A stretch of 64,000 nucleotides of DNA, from contig NZ_CP166840.1 in the NCBI RefSeq assembly GCF_041346925.1, positions 2,909,001 through 2,973,000 of the forward strand. The letters run 5' to 3'. The position numbers were made by a program, and so were the translations under genes. Positions 50,877 through 62,021 of this stretch are shown here, in pieces; positions within the stretch are counted from its first letter, which is position 1; every line of letters begins with the position of its first letter. This DNA is from Agaribacterium sp. ZY112. Lineage in GTDB: Bacteria; Pseudomonadota; Gammaproteobacteria; Pseudomonadales; Cellvibrionaceae. The notes under the pieces are model-generated. The model made no database searches. It was given only the letters and a program-made list of their open reading frames with translations, and was not told the DNA's origin.

Positions 50877-51284
50877 TTATTTGTGTGTGTGGGGGGGGGG
50901 AGCAAGTCCCTCTAAAATTCCACACTGCCCGACCTTTTTGGAACTCGTGCAGCGATGTCTCAGGGTACTCAAATCAAGGTGGAGTTTTTTAAGTTCTTCG
51001 ATACGTGACTCCACGAGGTTTAGATGGTGGTCGATCATGTAATTAACCTCCTCGCAACCGGATTCAGGTGAACTTTTTAGCTCGTTCAGCTGCTTGATTT
51101 CTTTGAGGGTCAAATCTAGGGAGCGGCAATGCTTAATAAACTGCAGTTTTTCAAGGGTGTGATTATCGTAAAGGCGAAAGTTCCCCTCAGTACGTGAGGA
51201 GGCTGCGATAAGCCCCACCTTTTCGTAATAGCGAATGGTCTGAATTGAGCAACCGCTTGATTTAGACAATTTACCAATTTTCAC
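50877..51284 (-). CDS. cadR: MerR-family Cd/Pb-responsive regulator (CadR/PbrR-like)
   Basis: About 135 residues. The MerR HTH reads KIGKLSKSSGCSIQTIRYYEK; a dimer helix follows. Metal-site cysteines are present in ESGCEEVN, LRHRCTS and KVGQCGILEGL, the CadR/PbrR arrangement, and the tail is Pro/His-rich. I prefer GTG 51284 (giving MKIGKLSK) over TTG 51290 because AAGGA is well placed for it. The last codons contain a run of 10 C on the coding strand. It is divergent from the czc operon and probably acts at the operator 51295-51325. Confidence 0.85.
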   Translation of the reverse strand: MKIGKLSKSSGCSIQTIRYYEKVGLIAASSRTEGNFRLYDNHTLEKLQFIKHCRSLDLTLKEIKQLNELKSSPESGCEEVNYMIDHHLNLVESRIEELKKLHLDLSTLRHRCTSSKKVGQCGILEGLAPPPHTHK

Positions 51285-51294
51285 TACCAAATCC

Positions 51295-51325
51295 TTGACT
51301 CTATACTAGCTATAGAGTCTATACT
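51295..51325 (+). promoter_or_regulatory. MerR-type metal-responsive promoter/operator
   Basis: TTGACT (51295-51300), a 19-base spacer and TATACT (51320-51325). The spacer carries a 9-bp dyad, GACTCTATA/TATAGAGTC. A 19-base spacer with a central dyad is the hallmark of promoters twisted open by MerR proteins. Confidence 0.88.
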
Positions 51326-51359
51326 CGCCTCATTAACTAGATCAACTGATTTTAATCCT

Positions 51360-51704
51360 GTGAAATTACGTGCCTTAACCTATCTGCTTCTGCTGCTTAT
51401 GACTATACAGTCAGCGGCAAGTGTGGCTGATATTCATGCGGCACACCAATCGGGCTTAGAGCATTTGGCCTTTGACGATCATCAGCACCCAGAAGGTGAG
51501 CGCCTTACTGACTCCATTGCCCAATCTGAAAGTGGAGAGCATGATTGCCACCATTGTTGTCATTGCCAGGGGCATTCCTCACCCGCTTTTGTATTAGCTT
51601 TTGATTGCATTTATTTGAACAGGGCTTCATCTCCTGTTCCCGATTATTCTGACCGCGTTATCGCGGACACTTTCGATACTTTTCTGCGCCCTCCCAAAGC
51701 TTAA
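51360..51704 (+). CDS. Small exported His/Cys-rich protein (CzcI-like position)
   Basis: A 114-residue protein starting at GTG 51360 with a signal peptide (about 1-23). A metal-binding cluster DCHHCCHCQGHSS lies in the middle, with further His residues before it. It is first in the operon behind the MerR-type promoter and just ahead of czcC, the position held by CzcI/CzcE-like periplasmic metal proteins or DUF2946-like proteins. It may bind or sense metal in the periplasm (inference). No enzyme motif. Confidence 0.65.
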   Translation: MKLRALTYLLLLLMTIQSAASVADIHAAHQSGLEHLAFDDHQHPEGERLTDSIAQSESGEHDCHHCCHCQGHSSPAFVLAFDCIYLNRASSPVPDYSDRVIADTFDTFLRPPKA

Positions 51705-51766
51705 GTCCTTTTAAAAATGTATTGACCCGCTCTAGCGGAAATCACGACTTTAATTAGGACTTTTCC

Positions 51767-53035
51767 ATGCGAAATACCTTACTTTCCAGGTGTAAGTGCA
51801 CTTGGCTCTGCCTTATGGTTTTACTCTGTAATTCAGTTACGGCTCTAGCTACAGAAAATCTGAATGCACTAACTTTAAAAAAAGCGTTGGAACTAACGCT
51901 GGCACATAACCCTCAACTTTTTCGATACCGCTTCACGACAGAAGCATTGACCGCGCAAAAACAAAATAACTCCTTCCGCCCAGCGTTGGCGCTTGAGTTA
52001 GAGGTCGAAAACTTTGCTGGCTCAGGAGCTAATGAAGGCTTTGAATCAGCGGAAACCACACTTGCACTGTCATCAGTGATCGAGCTTGGCGGTAAGCGTC
52101 AGGCGCGCCTCTCTTATGCGGATGCCCGTTTAAATCAAGCCAAGTGGGAACAACAAGCCGAAACACTCGACGTGCTCGGAAAATTAACCGAGCTTTATAT
52201 CGAAGGATTGGCGACGCAAGCTAACATGCAACTGGCTAAAGAATCATTGGCCTTATCCAAATCGCTGCTTAATACAGTAAAAATACGCTCTGCACGAGGT
52301 GCCACACCGGAAGCCGAAGTAATGCGCGCTCATGCGGCGCTTACGCGATCCGAGATTCGGCTCGCTACACTGCAGGCGAAATTTGAACGTCAACAAATAT
52401 TGCTTGCTCGATTCTGGGGTGAGACTAGCGTAAGTTTTGACATGCTGGAAGGTAGTCTTTTTAATTTTGGAACTACCACCAGTTTTGAGCAGCTTTATGC
52501 ACGTATTCAAAAATCTCCCGCCATACAGGTACTTGCTAGTGAGGCGCGCATTAGAGATGCGCAGATAACACTGGCACGTGCGAACGGTAGCAGCGATTTA
52601 AGCTGGCGAGCAGGTATAAAACGCTTTGAAGAAACAGGGGATTCGGCATTTGTCGCCGGGCTTTCTATCCCCCTATTCTCAGGTAAGCGCAACAGCGGCG
52701 AAGTTAAGACCGCACTTGCTCAACGGAATGCTGTGGATTACGCAAAAAAAGATCAACTTTTACAATTACATGCACGGCTTTTTGAGAGCTGGTCACTAAG
52801 AAAACAAAGCATTGCTGCCATTAATCTTACCCAAAAATCTGCTATTCCCGCTTTGGAGAAAGCTCTCAAGCTGACTACAGAAGGTTTTGAACATGGGCGT
52901 TATCGCTACCTTGATTTAATCGCCGCCCAGGAAGAATTGCTCGCCAGTAAGCAGGCGCTTATCGATGCCGCCACAACAGCTCTCGTGAGTCAGGCTGTCA
53001 TTGAAAAGCTAACAAGTGAAGCACTCAACCCTTAA
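51767..53035 (+). CDS. czcC: Outer membrane efflux channel CzcC (TolC family)
   Basis: A 422-residue TolC-family protein with a signal peptide (about 1-28). The OEP repeats are clear: ALTLKKALELTLAHNPQL, VIELGGKRQARLSYADARL, then a second copy with IPLFSGKRNSGEVKTAL. It is the outer membrane channel for the HME-RND metal pump encoded downstream. A ribosome site (TTAGGAC) is a little weak. Same strand and regulation as czcB and czcA. Confidence 0.9.
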   Translation: MRNTLLSRCKCTWLCLMVLLCNSVTALATENLNALTLKKALELTLAHNPQLFRYRFTTEALTAQKQNNSFRPALALELEVENFAGSGANEGFESAETTLALSSVIELGGKRQARLSYADARLNQAKWEQQAETLDVLGKLTELYIEGLATQANMQLAKESLALSKSLLNTVKIRSARGATPEAEVMRAHAALTRSEIRLATLQAKFERQQILLARFWGETSVSFDMLEGSLFNFGTTTSFEQLYARIQKSPAIQVLASEARIRDAQITLARANGSSDLSWRAGIKRFEETGDSAFVAGLSIPLFSGKRNSGEVKTALAQRNAVDYAKKDQLLQLHARLFESWSLRKQSIAAINLTQKSAIPALEKALKLTTEGFEHGRYRYLDLIAAQEELLASKQALIDAATTALVSQAVIEKLTSEALNP

Positions 53036-53091
53036 TGTTTAAACCGTTTTATTCAGGTTTGATCCGTATCAGGCCTTAGGAGTTTATGACT

Positions 53092-53331
53092 ATGAAAACC
53101 TTATTTATCACATTACTGACCGTATATATTTTTGCTTTCAATATGTCCGCTTTCGCAGCAGACGACTATGGCCATAAACATGGGCATTCCGAAAAGCATA
53201 AAGAACGTCATGCTGAAGGCGATCATGCGCGACACGACGATCATATAGATCACAAAGAGCAGGATTCAGAACACCTTGACGATCATGATCGCGCGCATGA
53301 CAGAAAAGAAGAAGCAAAGGGAGAGAAATAA
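53092..53331 (+). CDS. Small exported His/Asp-rich metal-binding protein
   Basis: About 79 residues from ATG 53092 (AGGAG at 53078-53082 fits it better than ATG 53086). A signal peptide (about 1-22, AFAAD) is followed by a mature chain made almost wholly of His, Asp, Glu, Lys and Arg. It lies between czcC and czcB and its stop overlaps the czcB start. It could be a periplasmic metal buffer (inference); low complexity prevents family assignment. Confidence 0.65.
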   Translation: MKTLFITLLTVYIFAFNMSAFAADDYGHKHGHSEKHKERHAEGDHARHDDHIDHKEQDSEHLDDHDRAHDRKEEAKGEK

Positions 53332-54428
53332 TGAAGACCTTAACAACATTGCTCCCTAACAAAAAAACTAAAAAGAAAAAGTTGGTTTTAGCTACGCTCT
53401 TTGCCCAGGTGTTGCTATTCAGTATTTCTCCATTAAATGCTTGGTCGAAGGAAGAGCACGAGCACGAGCACGAGCACGAGCATGAAGCATCAGAACAACA
53501 TGCACCGCACCTTGAAGAGGGTGATCATGACGAGCACGAGGACCATGTTGATCAGGATGATGGGCATGGTCATGACCACGGTGTTCATGGAGAAGGAGAA
53601 GAAGATGAACACGAGCACGGTGAGGCTAACTCTAGCCGTATAGAAGATTCTATGGCCAAGCAAGTGGGTATCGTTACCTCAGTGGCGGGTTCGCAGGAGC
53701 TTCATCAGACCATTACGGTATACGGCGCGATTGTTCCTGCACCGGAACAACTTAGTCATGTACGTGCGCGTTTTGAGGGTATGGTTACCTCTGTCAAAGT
53801 CACCCTTGGTGATCGAGTAAAAACTGGCGACGTATTGGCTGAAATTGAATCCAATGAAAGTCTGAAAACTTATGCAATCCGCTCGCCGATTACTGGACGA
53901 ATAGTTCAGCGTCATGCCAATACCGGCGAAGTGACAAAAGACCAGGTTCTGTTTTCCATCGCAAACTTTGACACTGTTTGGGCGGAACTGCGTGTCTATC
54001 CTGCACAGCAGTCTTCGGTTACAGAAGGTCAAGCGGTTCACATACTAGCAAGCAATATCAGTGTGGAATCCAAAGTGGATCACATGGTGGCGTCAATGGA
54101 ATCTCCTTATATGGTGGCGCGCGTCTTGTTGGCCAATAAGAAACACACTTTATCTCCGGGAATAATGATTGAAGCGCGCGTGGAAACCGGCCGTTTTTCG
54201 GTTCCTATAGCGGTAGTAAAAGATGCGGTGCAAACGCTGGGTGGACGCCAAGGCGTATTCGTTAAGGCCGGTGATGATTATCGCTTTACACCACTTGTGT
54301 TGGGTAAAAGTGATGATCATTTCTATGAAGTTATCGATGGGCTTGAGGCGAACAGTAGATATGTCAGTGAGAATAGCTATTTAATTAAAGCTGATATCGA
54401 AAAATCCGAAGCAGAACACGATCACTAA
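53331..54428 (+). CDS. czcB: Membrane fusion protein CzcB (His-rich N terminus)
   Basis: A 365-residue HlyD/CusB-type periplasmic adaptor. After the signal/anchor comes a region of about 65 residues loaded with His, Glu and Asp, then the adaptor core (IEDSMAKQVGIVTSVAG, VRARFEGMVTSVKVTLGD, LAEIESNESLKTYAI, SPITGRIVQRHANTGE). The His stretch may capture Zn/Cd/Co. The core bridges CzcA and CzcC. The gene has an in-frame hexamer repeat at 53454-53483. It starts at the czc small gene's stop. Confidence 0.9.
   Translation: MKTLTTLLPNKKTKKKKLVLATLFAQVLLFSISPLNAWSKEEHEHEHEHEHEASEQHAPHLEEGDHDEHEDHVDQDDGHGHDHGVHGEGEEDEHEHGEANSSRIEDSMAKQVGIVTSVAGSQELHQTITVYGAIVPAPEQLSHVRARFEGMVTSVKVTLGDRVKTGDVLAEIESNESLKTYAIRSPITGRIVQRHANTGEVTKDQVLFSIANFDTVWAELRVYPAQQSSVTEGQAVHILASNISVESKVDHMVASMESPYMVARVLLANKKHTLSPGIMIEARVETGRFSVPIAVVKDAVQTLGGRQGVFVKAGDDYRFTPLVLGKSDDHFYEVIDGLEANSRYVSENSYLIKADIEKSEAEHDH
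53454..53483 (+). repeat. Hexanucleotide repeat in czcB
   Basis: Four GAGCAC units and one GAGCAT, encoding alternating Glu-His. Six-base units keep the frame, so length change would alter only the number of His residues. Confidence 0.85.
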
Positions 54429-57548
<3,120 letters not shown>

Positions 57549-57559
57549 GTTTAAAGGAG

Positions 57560-57607
57560 GCCCTCTCAAAATGGGAGGGCGTTAAACGCATTAATTGTTT
57601 GTTTTTT
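57560..57607 (+). terminator. Probable terminator after czcA
   Basis: GCCCTC (57560-57565) and GAGGGC (57575-57580) form a 6-bp stem with a 9-base loop; the T-rich tract comes only at 57597-57607. Confidence 0.5.
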
Positions 57608-57872
57608 GTCAATCTATTTTGTGTTGTTTTTCGGTGCCGTTGTCCTGTGGCGTAACTATGAAGCTTCAAAAAATACCGGAATTGATGTTCGCTTAGGTCT
57701 AAGCTCTTTCAAATTTAAACCTGAATCTACTAAAACACGGGTCTTTAAGAGCCCAACTCAATCTTGTTTAACGGTCAATTGCAATCAGCTATTTAAAGAA
57801 GCTGTTGAATCATTTGAATTAAAGGGCGTTACTTTCGAACGAGAGCTCTTAGTTCGCTCACCATTTGAATGA
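57606..57872 (+). pseudogene. Probable C-terminal remnant of an immunity-type gene
   Basis: An 88-codon frame starting with TTG. Its last 45 residues (pattern VFK, Cys, LFKEAVESFELKGVTF) resemble the C-terminal end of the immunity-like protein at 62737-63318 (pattern IFK, Cys, LKEMVERHKLKGVNF). The first 20 residues are hydrophobic and have no counterpart there, so this looks like a fragment joined to foreign sequence, or a diverged small protein. It lies between czcA and umuD with no good ribosome site. Identity is inferred from the short match only. Confidence 0.45.
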
Positions 57873-57952
57873 GTTCGAAAGCTAGCGGCCAAATAATATT
57901 AAATAGCCCTTTGCTTGCTATCAGTACTTTGCTCAATTCGCCGTTATCATGA

Positions 57953-58010
57953 CGAATTCACTGGGGGATGATGAATTCACCAAAATGCGGTGAATTGCGG
58001 TGAATTCAGT
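57953..58010. repeat. GAATTC-centred repeat cluster before the SOS box
   Basis: A tandem pair GCGGTGAATT (57987-57996 and 57997-58006) and an inverted pair GAATTCACC (57973-57981) / GGTGAATTC (57999-58007), with another GAATTC at 57954-57959. It could be an operator array or an iteron-like site. Purpose unknown. Confidence 0.75.
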
Positions 58011-58043
58011 GATTATTATGCGTAGCTTTCACTGCATGATATA

Positions 58044-58059
58044 CTGTATGAATGTACAG
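58044..58059 (+). promoter_or_regulatory. LexA box (SOS operator) of umuDC
   Basis: CTGTATGAATGTACAG matches CTG-T-N8-A-CAG exactly, the gammaproteobacterial LexA consensus. It lies 17 bases before the umuD start. Confidence 0.9.
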
Positions 58060-58075
58060 CTAAGGTATCATTGCT

Positions 58076-58519
58076 ATGCCAGTTAATATCATCCTTGAAC
58101 CCCGTTCTGATAAGCCTTACAGCAACAAGATCCATCGTTACGTGATGTACAGCTCTAGAGTTTCGTGTGGTTTTCCTTCGCCTGCAGATGACTTTAGTGA
58201 AGAGACACTCAATCTCTCGGAGTACCTGATTAAGCATCCATCATCGACCTTTTTTGCGCGGGCCGAGGGAGAGTCCATGCATGGCGCGGGCATAAGCGAC
58301 GGCGATCTATTAGTGGTGGATAGAGCTCAGCCCTATGTTCAAGGTGCTATAGCAATTGTCAGTGTATGTGGTGAATTAACCTGCAAAAAACTCGACTTAA
58401 AGCAACAGCGCTTACTGGCGGCGAACTCTAGCTTTCCTCCCATACCCATTACCGAAGACCTTGATACCATTATCGAGGGCATTGTGATCTGGGTGGTTAA
58501 GAATACGATGCAGGTATAG
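58076..58519 (+). CDS. umuD: UmuD-type SOS mutagenesis protease subunit
   Basis: A 147-residue S24 (LexA-like) protein. The self-cleavage site is in SCGFPSPADD (the usual Cys-Gly), the nucleophile Ser is in AEGESMHGAG, and the general-base Lys is in ELTCKKLDL. Cleaved UmuD' joins UmuC as DNA polymerase V. It is 2 bases from umuC and has a perfect LexA box. Location inside the accessory region suggests a mobile-element copy, as on many plasmids (rumA/mucA-like). Confidence 0.92.
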   Translation: MPVNIILEPRSDKPYSNKIHRYVMYSSRVSCGFPSPADDFSEETLNLSEYLIKHPSSTFFARAEGESMHGAGISDGDLLVVDRAQPYVQGAIAIVSVCGELTCKKLDLKQQRLLAANSSFPPIPITEDLDTIIEGIVIWVVKNTMQV

Positions 58520-58521
58520 TT

Positions 58522-59781
58522 ATGTTTGCCTTGTGCGATCAACGCTCTTTCTACGCTAGTTGTGAGACCGTGTTTCGTCCTGATCTTCGAGGAAAACCCA
58601 TTGTTGTCTTGAGCAATAACGACGGCTGTGTTGTCGCTCTAAATCAGCAAGCCAAAGATTTTGATATCCCGGCCTTTGCCCCATTCTTTAAGCATAAAGC
58701 CTTGATTCAAAAAGCAGGAGTCGAGGTATTTAGCTCGAACTATGCCCTCTATGGCGAGATCAGCCGCCGCATAATGAGCACTCTTGAATCAGAGGTACCA
58801 AGCCTAGAGGTCTACAGTATAGATGAAGGCTTTTGCGATTTTACTGCTGTGCCAGAGAGGGAGCTTAAGCCATTAGCTCAGCACCTACGTCAGCGCGTAT
58901 ATCGTGAGCAGAGAATTCCTATGGGTGTGTCAGTTGGATCTACCAAGACATTGGCGAAGCTCGGTCAGTATGCTGCCAAAAAAATCCCAAGCTTAAATGG
59001 GGTTTGTATCATTGAGAATGACCTTCAGCGTACGTGGTTAAGTGAGCGGGTACCTGTTTCGGAAGTCTGGGGTGTGGGGCGGAGGCTGAATAAGAAACTT
59101 ACAGCTATGGGGGTTCACACAGCAGCACAGCTTGCAGCTATGTCGGAAGAACAGGCTCGAGCTTTAAATGGTGTTTGCCTAGCTAGAACAATTAAAGAGC
59201 TAAATGGACAGTCGTGCATACCTATGGAGTTGGTACCTGAAGTGCGGCAAAGCGTAGTTTGTAGTCGAAGCTTTGGAGAAAAGCTCACATCTGTAGGTGA
59301 CCTGAAAGTCGCTGTCGCTAACTATGTTGCTCGAGCGTGTGAAAAGCTTCGGTCTCAAGATCTTTATGCGGGGCGTTTGAGTGTGTATATCCTGACTAGT
59401 CGTTTTGATACGAATGTATTTGCCGATGAATACAGTGAGAAGATACCAGGTGGAAGTAATGACAGTCGCAGAATCGCAAAGCTCGCATGCCAAATAGTTG
59501 AGCGCATTTACAAAGAAGGTTATCGCTATGCCAAAGCGGGTGTAGGTCTTATCGAACTACGCCCAGCAAGTAGCTGGCAGGGAGATTTATTTCCCATCGA
59601 GGAAAACAAAAGAAGCGCTGCGCTTATGCGTGTTATGGATGACATCGACAAAAAATATTCGCGTGGTACAGTCAAGCTTGCTTGCCAAGGAGGGGGGCAA
59701 CGGTTTGAAATGCGCCAAGAAAGATTGTCGTCTAATTATTTAACACAGTGGTACGACATACCTAGTGTTAAGTGTAAGTAA
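58522..59781 (+). CDS. umuC: UmuC-type Y-family DNA polymerase
   Basis: A 419-residue Y-family polymerase (PolV catalytic subunit). Motifs: ALCDQRSFYASCE at the N terminus (Asp of the active site), LSNNDGCVV, YSIDEGFCDF (catalytic Asp and Glu) and GVSVGSTKTLAKLGQYAAKK. The little-finger region and C-terminal tail are full length. It is co-transcribed with umuD. The sequence right after its stop is a decayed copy of the AHH toxin end, so it lies at a rearrangement border. Confidence 0.92.
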   Translation: MFALCDQRSFYASCETVFRPDLRGKPIVVLSNNDGCVVALNQQAKDFDIPAFAPFFKHKALIQKAGVEVFSSNYALYGEISRRIMSTLESEVPSLEVYSIDEGFCDFTAVPERELKPLAQHLRQRVYREQRIPMGVSVGSTKTLAKLGQYAAKKIPSLNGVCIIENDLQRTWLSERVPVSEVWGVGRRLNKKLTAMGVHTAAQLAAMSEEQARALNGVCLARTIKELNGQSCIPMELVPEVRQSVVCSRSFGEKLTSVGDLKVAVANYVARACEKLRSQDLYAGRLSVYILTSRFDTNVFADEYSEKIPGGSNDSRRIAKLACQIVERIYKEGYRYAKAGVGLIELRPASSWQGDLFPIEENKRSAALMRVMDDIDKKYSRGTVKLACQGGGQRFEMRQERLSSNYLTQWYDIPSVKCK

Positions 59782-59784
59782 ACT

Positions 59785-59955
59785 TAACGCAAGTTTTGTA
59801 GGGTACACCTTAAAATAGTACGACAATTGCAAAAGTAACTACGAAACCTGACAAAAAGTGGAAAAGGCTTGGAGTTTATAATTAGTTTGAACCATGTCTT
59901 TAGATATTGAGAAACGTATCCTCACTATTGGTTGAGCATTAGACGCTTGGTTACG
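59785..59955 (+). pseudogene. Decayed copy of the AHH-toxin end and immunity-gene start
   Basis: DNA here aligns, with a 15-base gap, to about 62660-62840: GTAGGGTACACCTTAAAATA and ACCTGACAAAAAGTGG match the toxin's last 30 codons, and GTCTTTAGATATTGAGAAAC and ACTATTGG match the immunity start. Stop codons interrupt both frames. It begins right after umuC. Confidence 0.8.
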
Positions 59956-59994
59956 CAAGTAGCTAATTCAGCTCATTTAGTTCTTTTAGAGGAG

Positions 59995-60843
59995 TTAACG
60001 GTAAGTAATAGTCTCATCTGGAAAGTACTTAAACTCTTGCGCTGATTTTATTAAGTCGTAACGTTTAACACTTGCCATTTTCTGTAGTAAGTCAATAAAT
60101 CTGCCTGGTAGTCGCCCCCCGTCTTTGAAAAGCTTATACGCTTCCGTCTTATCTAGAGTGTTTATATCTCTAGATTGCTCAAAGCAATCAACAGCAAAGT
60201 CACTGAATTCTTTATCTAGACCCTCAAAAGCCGAGATGTAGCTCGCCTTGTAGAATGGCGCTTTTCTGTTTTCGAAAAGACTTGCCAGCCTAACTTGGTC
60301 AGACCCAATGAATAGTGTTTGTATTAGATGCTTGCGTAAGAGCGATTGGTTAACCAAGAAACTTCGTAAAGAAGCGGTGAATTCATCAAATTCCCTATTG
60401 GTTGTGAGGTGTTGAACTTCGTCTAAAACAATAAAGATTGGCTGTCGATCGGAAACGTTTAATAGCCAGTTGATAGCAGTATTAGGAGTTAAAACCGTAT
60501 TATCGATAATACCAAGTGAGGTGTTAAGGGGGGGCGCGTCAGGTGTAATGAATCTAAGCTCACTAAATCCTAGGGCATTTTTAAGCAGTCTTGTCTTGTT
60601 ATAAGATTGTATAACTCCACTAGTAAAGGCCTGCCCAGGACTTTCTTTCTTTGACCAAAAATCAACATATACACAGAAGTAGCCTTCATCCTGCATGACA
60701 GGTATTAAGTCTTGCGTTGCAAAATGTGTTTTGCCTTTTTGTCGGTCTGCAAAAATAGTTTGATGGTTACTACCAAGTGCGGTGTACCCGTCATGCATTT
60801 TTTTAACGAGATCACCTCTGTGAAAATTCCAGTCTATAGCCAT
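59995..60843 (-). CDS. AAA-family ATPase (archaeal/STAND-like), function unknown
   Basis: A 282-residue ATPase. A Walker-A-like stretch is FADRQKGKTHFAT (about residues 31-43; the usual G-x4-GKT is altered to D-R-Q-K-GKT). Walker B is IFIVLDEVQHL (about 135-145), followed by a possible sensor 1 in FIGSDQVRLA. This resembles the ATPase type 2 / TniB-like group. No membrane or HTH domain is seen. It could belong to a mobile or defence module with the downstream-encoded toxin genes (inference). The gene runs against umuDC. Confidence 0.65.
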   Translation of the reverse strand: MAIDWNFHRGDLVKKMHDGYTALGSNHQTIFADRQKGKTHFATQDLIPVMQDEGYFCVYVDFWSKKESPGQAFTSGVIQSYNKTRLLKNALGFSELRFITPDAPPLNTSLGIIDNTVLTPNTAINWLLNVSDRQPIFIVLDEVQHLTTNREFDEFTASLRSFLVNQSLLRKHLIQTLFIGSDQVRLASLFENRKAPFYKASYISAFEGLDKEFSDFAVDCFEQSRDINTLDKTEAYKLFKDGGRLPGRFIDLLQKMASVKRYDLIKSAQEFKYFPDETITYR

Positions 60844-61108
60844 ATTCGAATTAGCATCTTCCAGTAGCGTTGTACGCGTAATCTAGCATACAAATACTCC
60901 CAAAATACCTATCAGATTTAACGTAGGAGCGCTTCTGAACATGAACAAAAACTAGACACATCAATAGATTATCAATAAACCAAGTAACAGGATAACCTTG
61001 AGAAAAAACACGTAAAAACTCTCTTTTCAACACTACATTAATAGTGGGGTTTAGCGCCTATCGATGTTTCAAATCCTCTATAGATGGGCCTGACGTCACT
61101 CTTTAATA
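60844..61108. other. Gap between ATPase and CsrA-like genes
   Basis: AT-rich; one 60-codon minus frame (60851-61033) has no recognisable features and I do not call it. It probably holds the ATPase promoter. Confidence 0.4.
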
Positions 61109-61294
61109 TTAATTGCCGGCTAGTTCAGACCTTAGAATTAGTACCGATTCTGGTGCATCAATACCTATCTTGGCTTGCCCGTTTTTTGAACTAAGGAGTT
61201 CAATAACAACGAGCCCATCCTTAGTATGAAGCTCAATTTGAGAGCTATCTTCCGAGGAGTCTTCGATATAGGGTTTTCGGGTTAGAGTTAACAT
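61109..61294 (-). CDS. CsrA-like RNA-binding protein (divergent)
   Basis: A 61-residue protein that aligns to CsrA: MLTLTRK at the start (Leu4 and Arg6 positions), then an acidic insertion of about 10 residues (EDSSEDSSQ), then KIGIDAPESVLILRSEL matching the CsrA core with its key Arg. AAGGA is well placed before the ATG. CsrA binds GGA motifs in mRNA leaders and usually blocks translation. This accessory copy may regulate neighbouring genes or interfere with host Csr (inference). It lies between the ATPase and the zinc-ribbon gene on the same strand. Confidence 0.75.
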   Translation of the reverse strand: MLTLTRKPYIEDSSEDSSQIELHTKDGLVVIELLSSKNGQAKIGIDAPESVLILRSELAGN

Positions 61295-61379
61295 GCGTGC
61301 GTCCTTGCTGCTTGTTTAGGTTACGATTAGTTTTAATATAGCTCAACATGGGATAATAGAGCTTAAAACAGAATACTAA

Positions 61380-61658
61380 TTAAGATTTAGGTTTTCCCTC
61401 TCCAATAGACTTAACGGAATCACATTCTTTGGGTATCACGAAAGCAACAAAATCCCTACCAAGACCGCTTTCTGGTTGGTTTTCTAAAGCGGTGGTGAAA
61501 CTGGTGTTATGAAAACCTATAGGAATGATCGGCCCCCAGACTTCGGCATTTCCAGCAACTCCAGTATATCTACCGCCAGACGCGCAACAAAAACATTGCC
61601 TTGGGTTGTGCATCAGCTTAACAACGTCACCACAATCTCTACACAGTATTAATTTCAT
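61380..61658 (-). CDS. Conserved zinc-ribbon-like hypothetical protein
   Basis: A 92-residue protein with Cys pairs in LCRDCGDVVKL and CFCCASGGRYTG, then PIIPIGFHNTSFTTALENQP and FVAFVIPKECDSV. I recall this pattern (CxxCG, GRY, PIGFxNxSF, FVIPxxC) from a widespread uncharacterised family. The four N-terminal Cys residues probably bind zinc. It is the first gene of a minus-strand group with the CsrA-like protein (gap 85 bases) and the ATPase. Function unknown. Confidence 0.6.
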   Translation of the reverse strand: MKLILCRDCGDVVKLMHNPRQCFCCASGGRYTGVAGNAEVWGPIIPIGFHNTSFTTALENQPESGLGRDFVAFVIPKECDSVKSIGEGKPKS

Positions 61659-62021
61659 ATCATCCTCAAATGAAACATCTGTATTGATCTGTCATAACGA
61701 TGTGAAAGCATAGTAATCAATACTTTTTACGAATTTTTATAAGCGTAACATGAGTCAAAACTGTCGCGCATTCCTCTAGGCGATTGATTAAATGGTTAGT
61801 CGCTAGCGTTAAGGGGAGAGAGGCTAGTGATTCTCAATATCCATTTCCAATCACCGTTGTAAATGGTGCTTATTTTGCGTTGTAGGTAAAGGTTTATCGG
61901 GCCTATATTTAAAAATTTTTGAAGTACCACATGTAGCTGATAAGAAGTGAAAGGGAAAGCATCGAATATCCTCGACAATTAACAATAAAACACGAAAAAT
62001 GTTGTATGGATAACAAAGGAC
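61659..62021. other. 363-base divergent region
   Basis: Between the divergent zinc-ribbon and AHH toxin genes. AT-rich, presumably with both promoters. No ORF, repeat or operator I can support; minus-strand 60-codon frames here look like chance. Confidence 0.45.

Noticed and set aside
57549..57580. ATAAGTTTAAAGGAGG after czcA considered as a transposon end
   Set aside because: It resembles the 41551 sequence only in direct orientation, not inverted, and over few bases.
60851..61033. A 60-codon minus frame upstream of the ATPase
   Set aside because: No domain, no clear ribosome site, and unusual Cys/Tyr/Val-rich composition typical of chance AT-rich frames.
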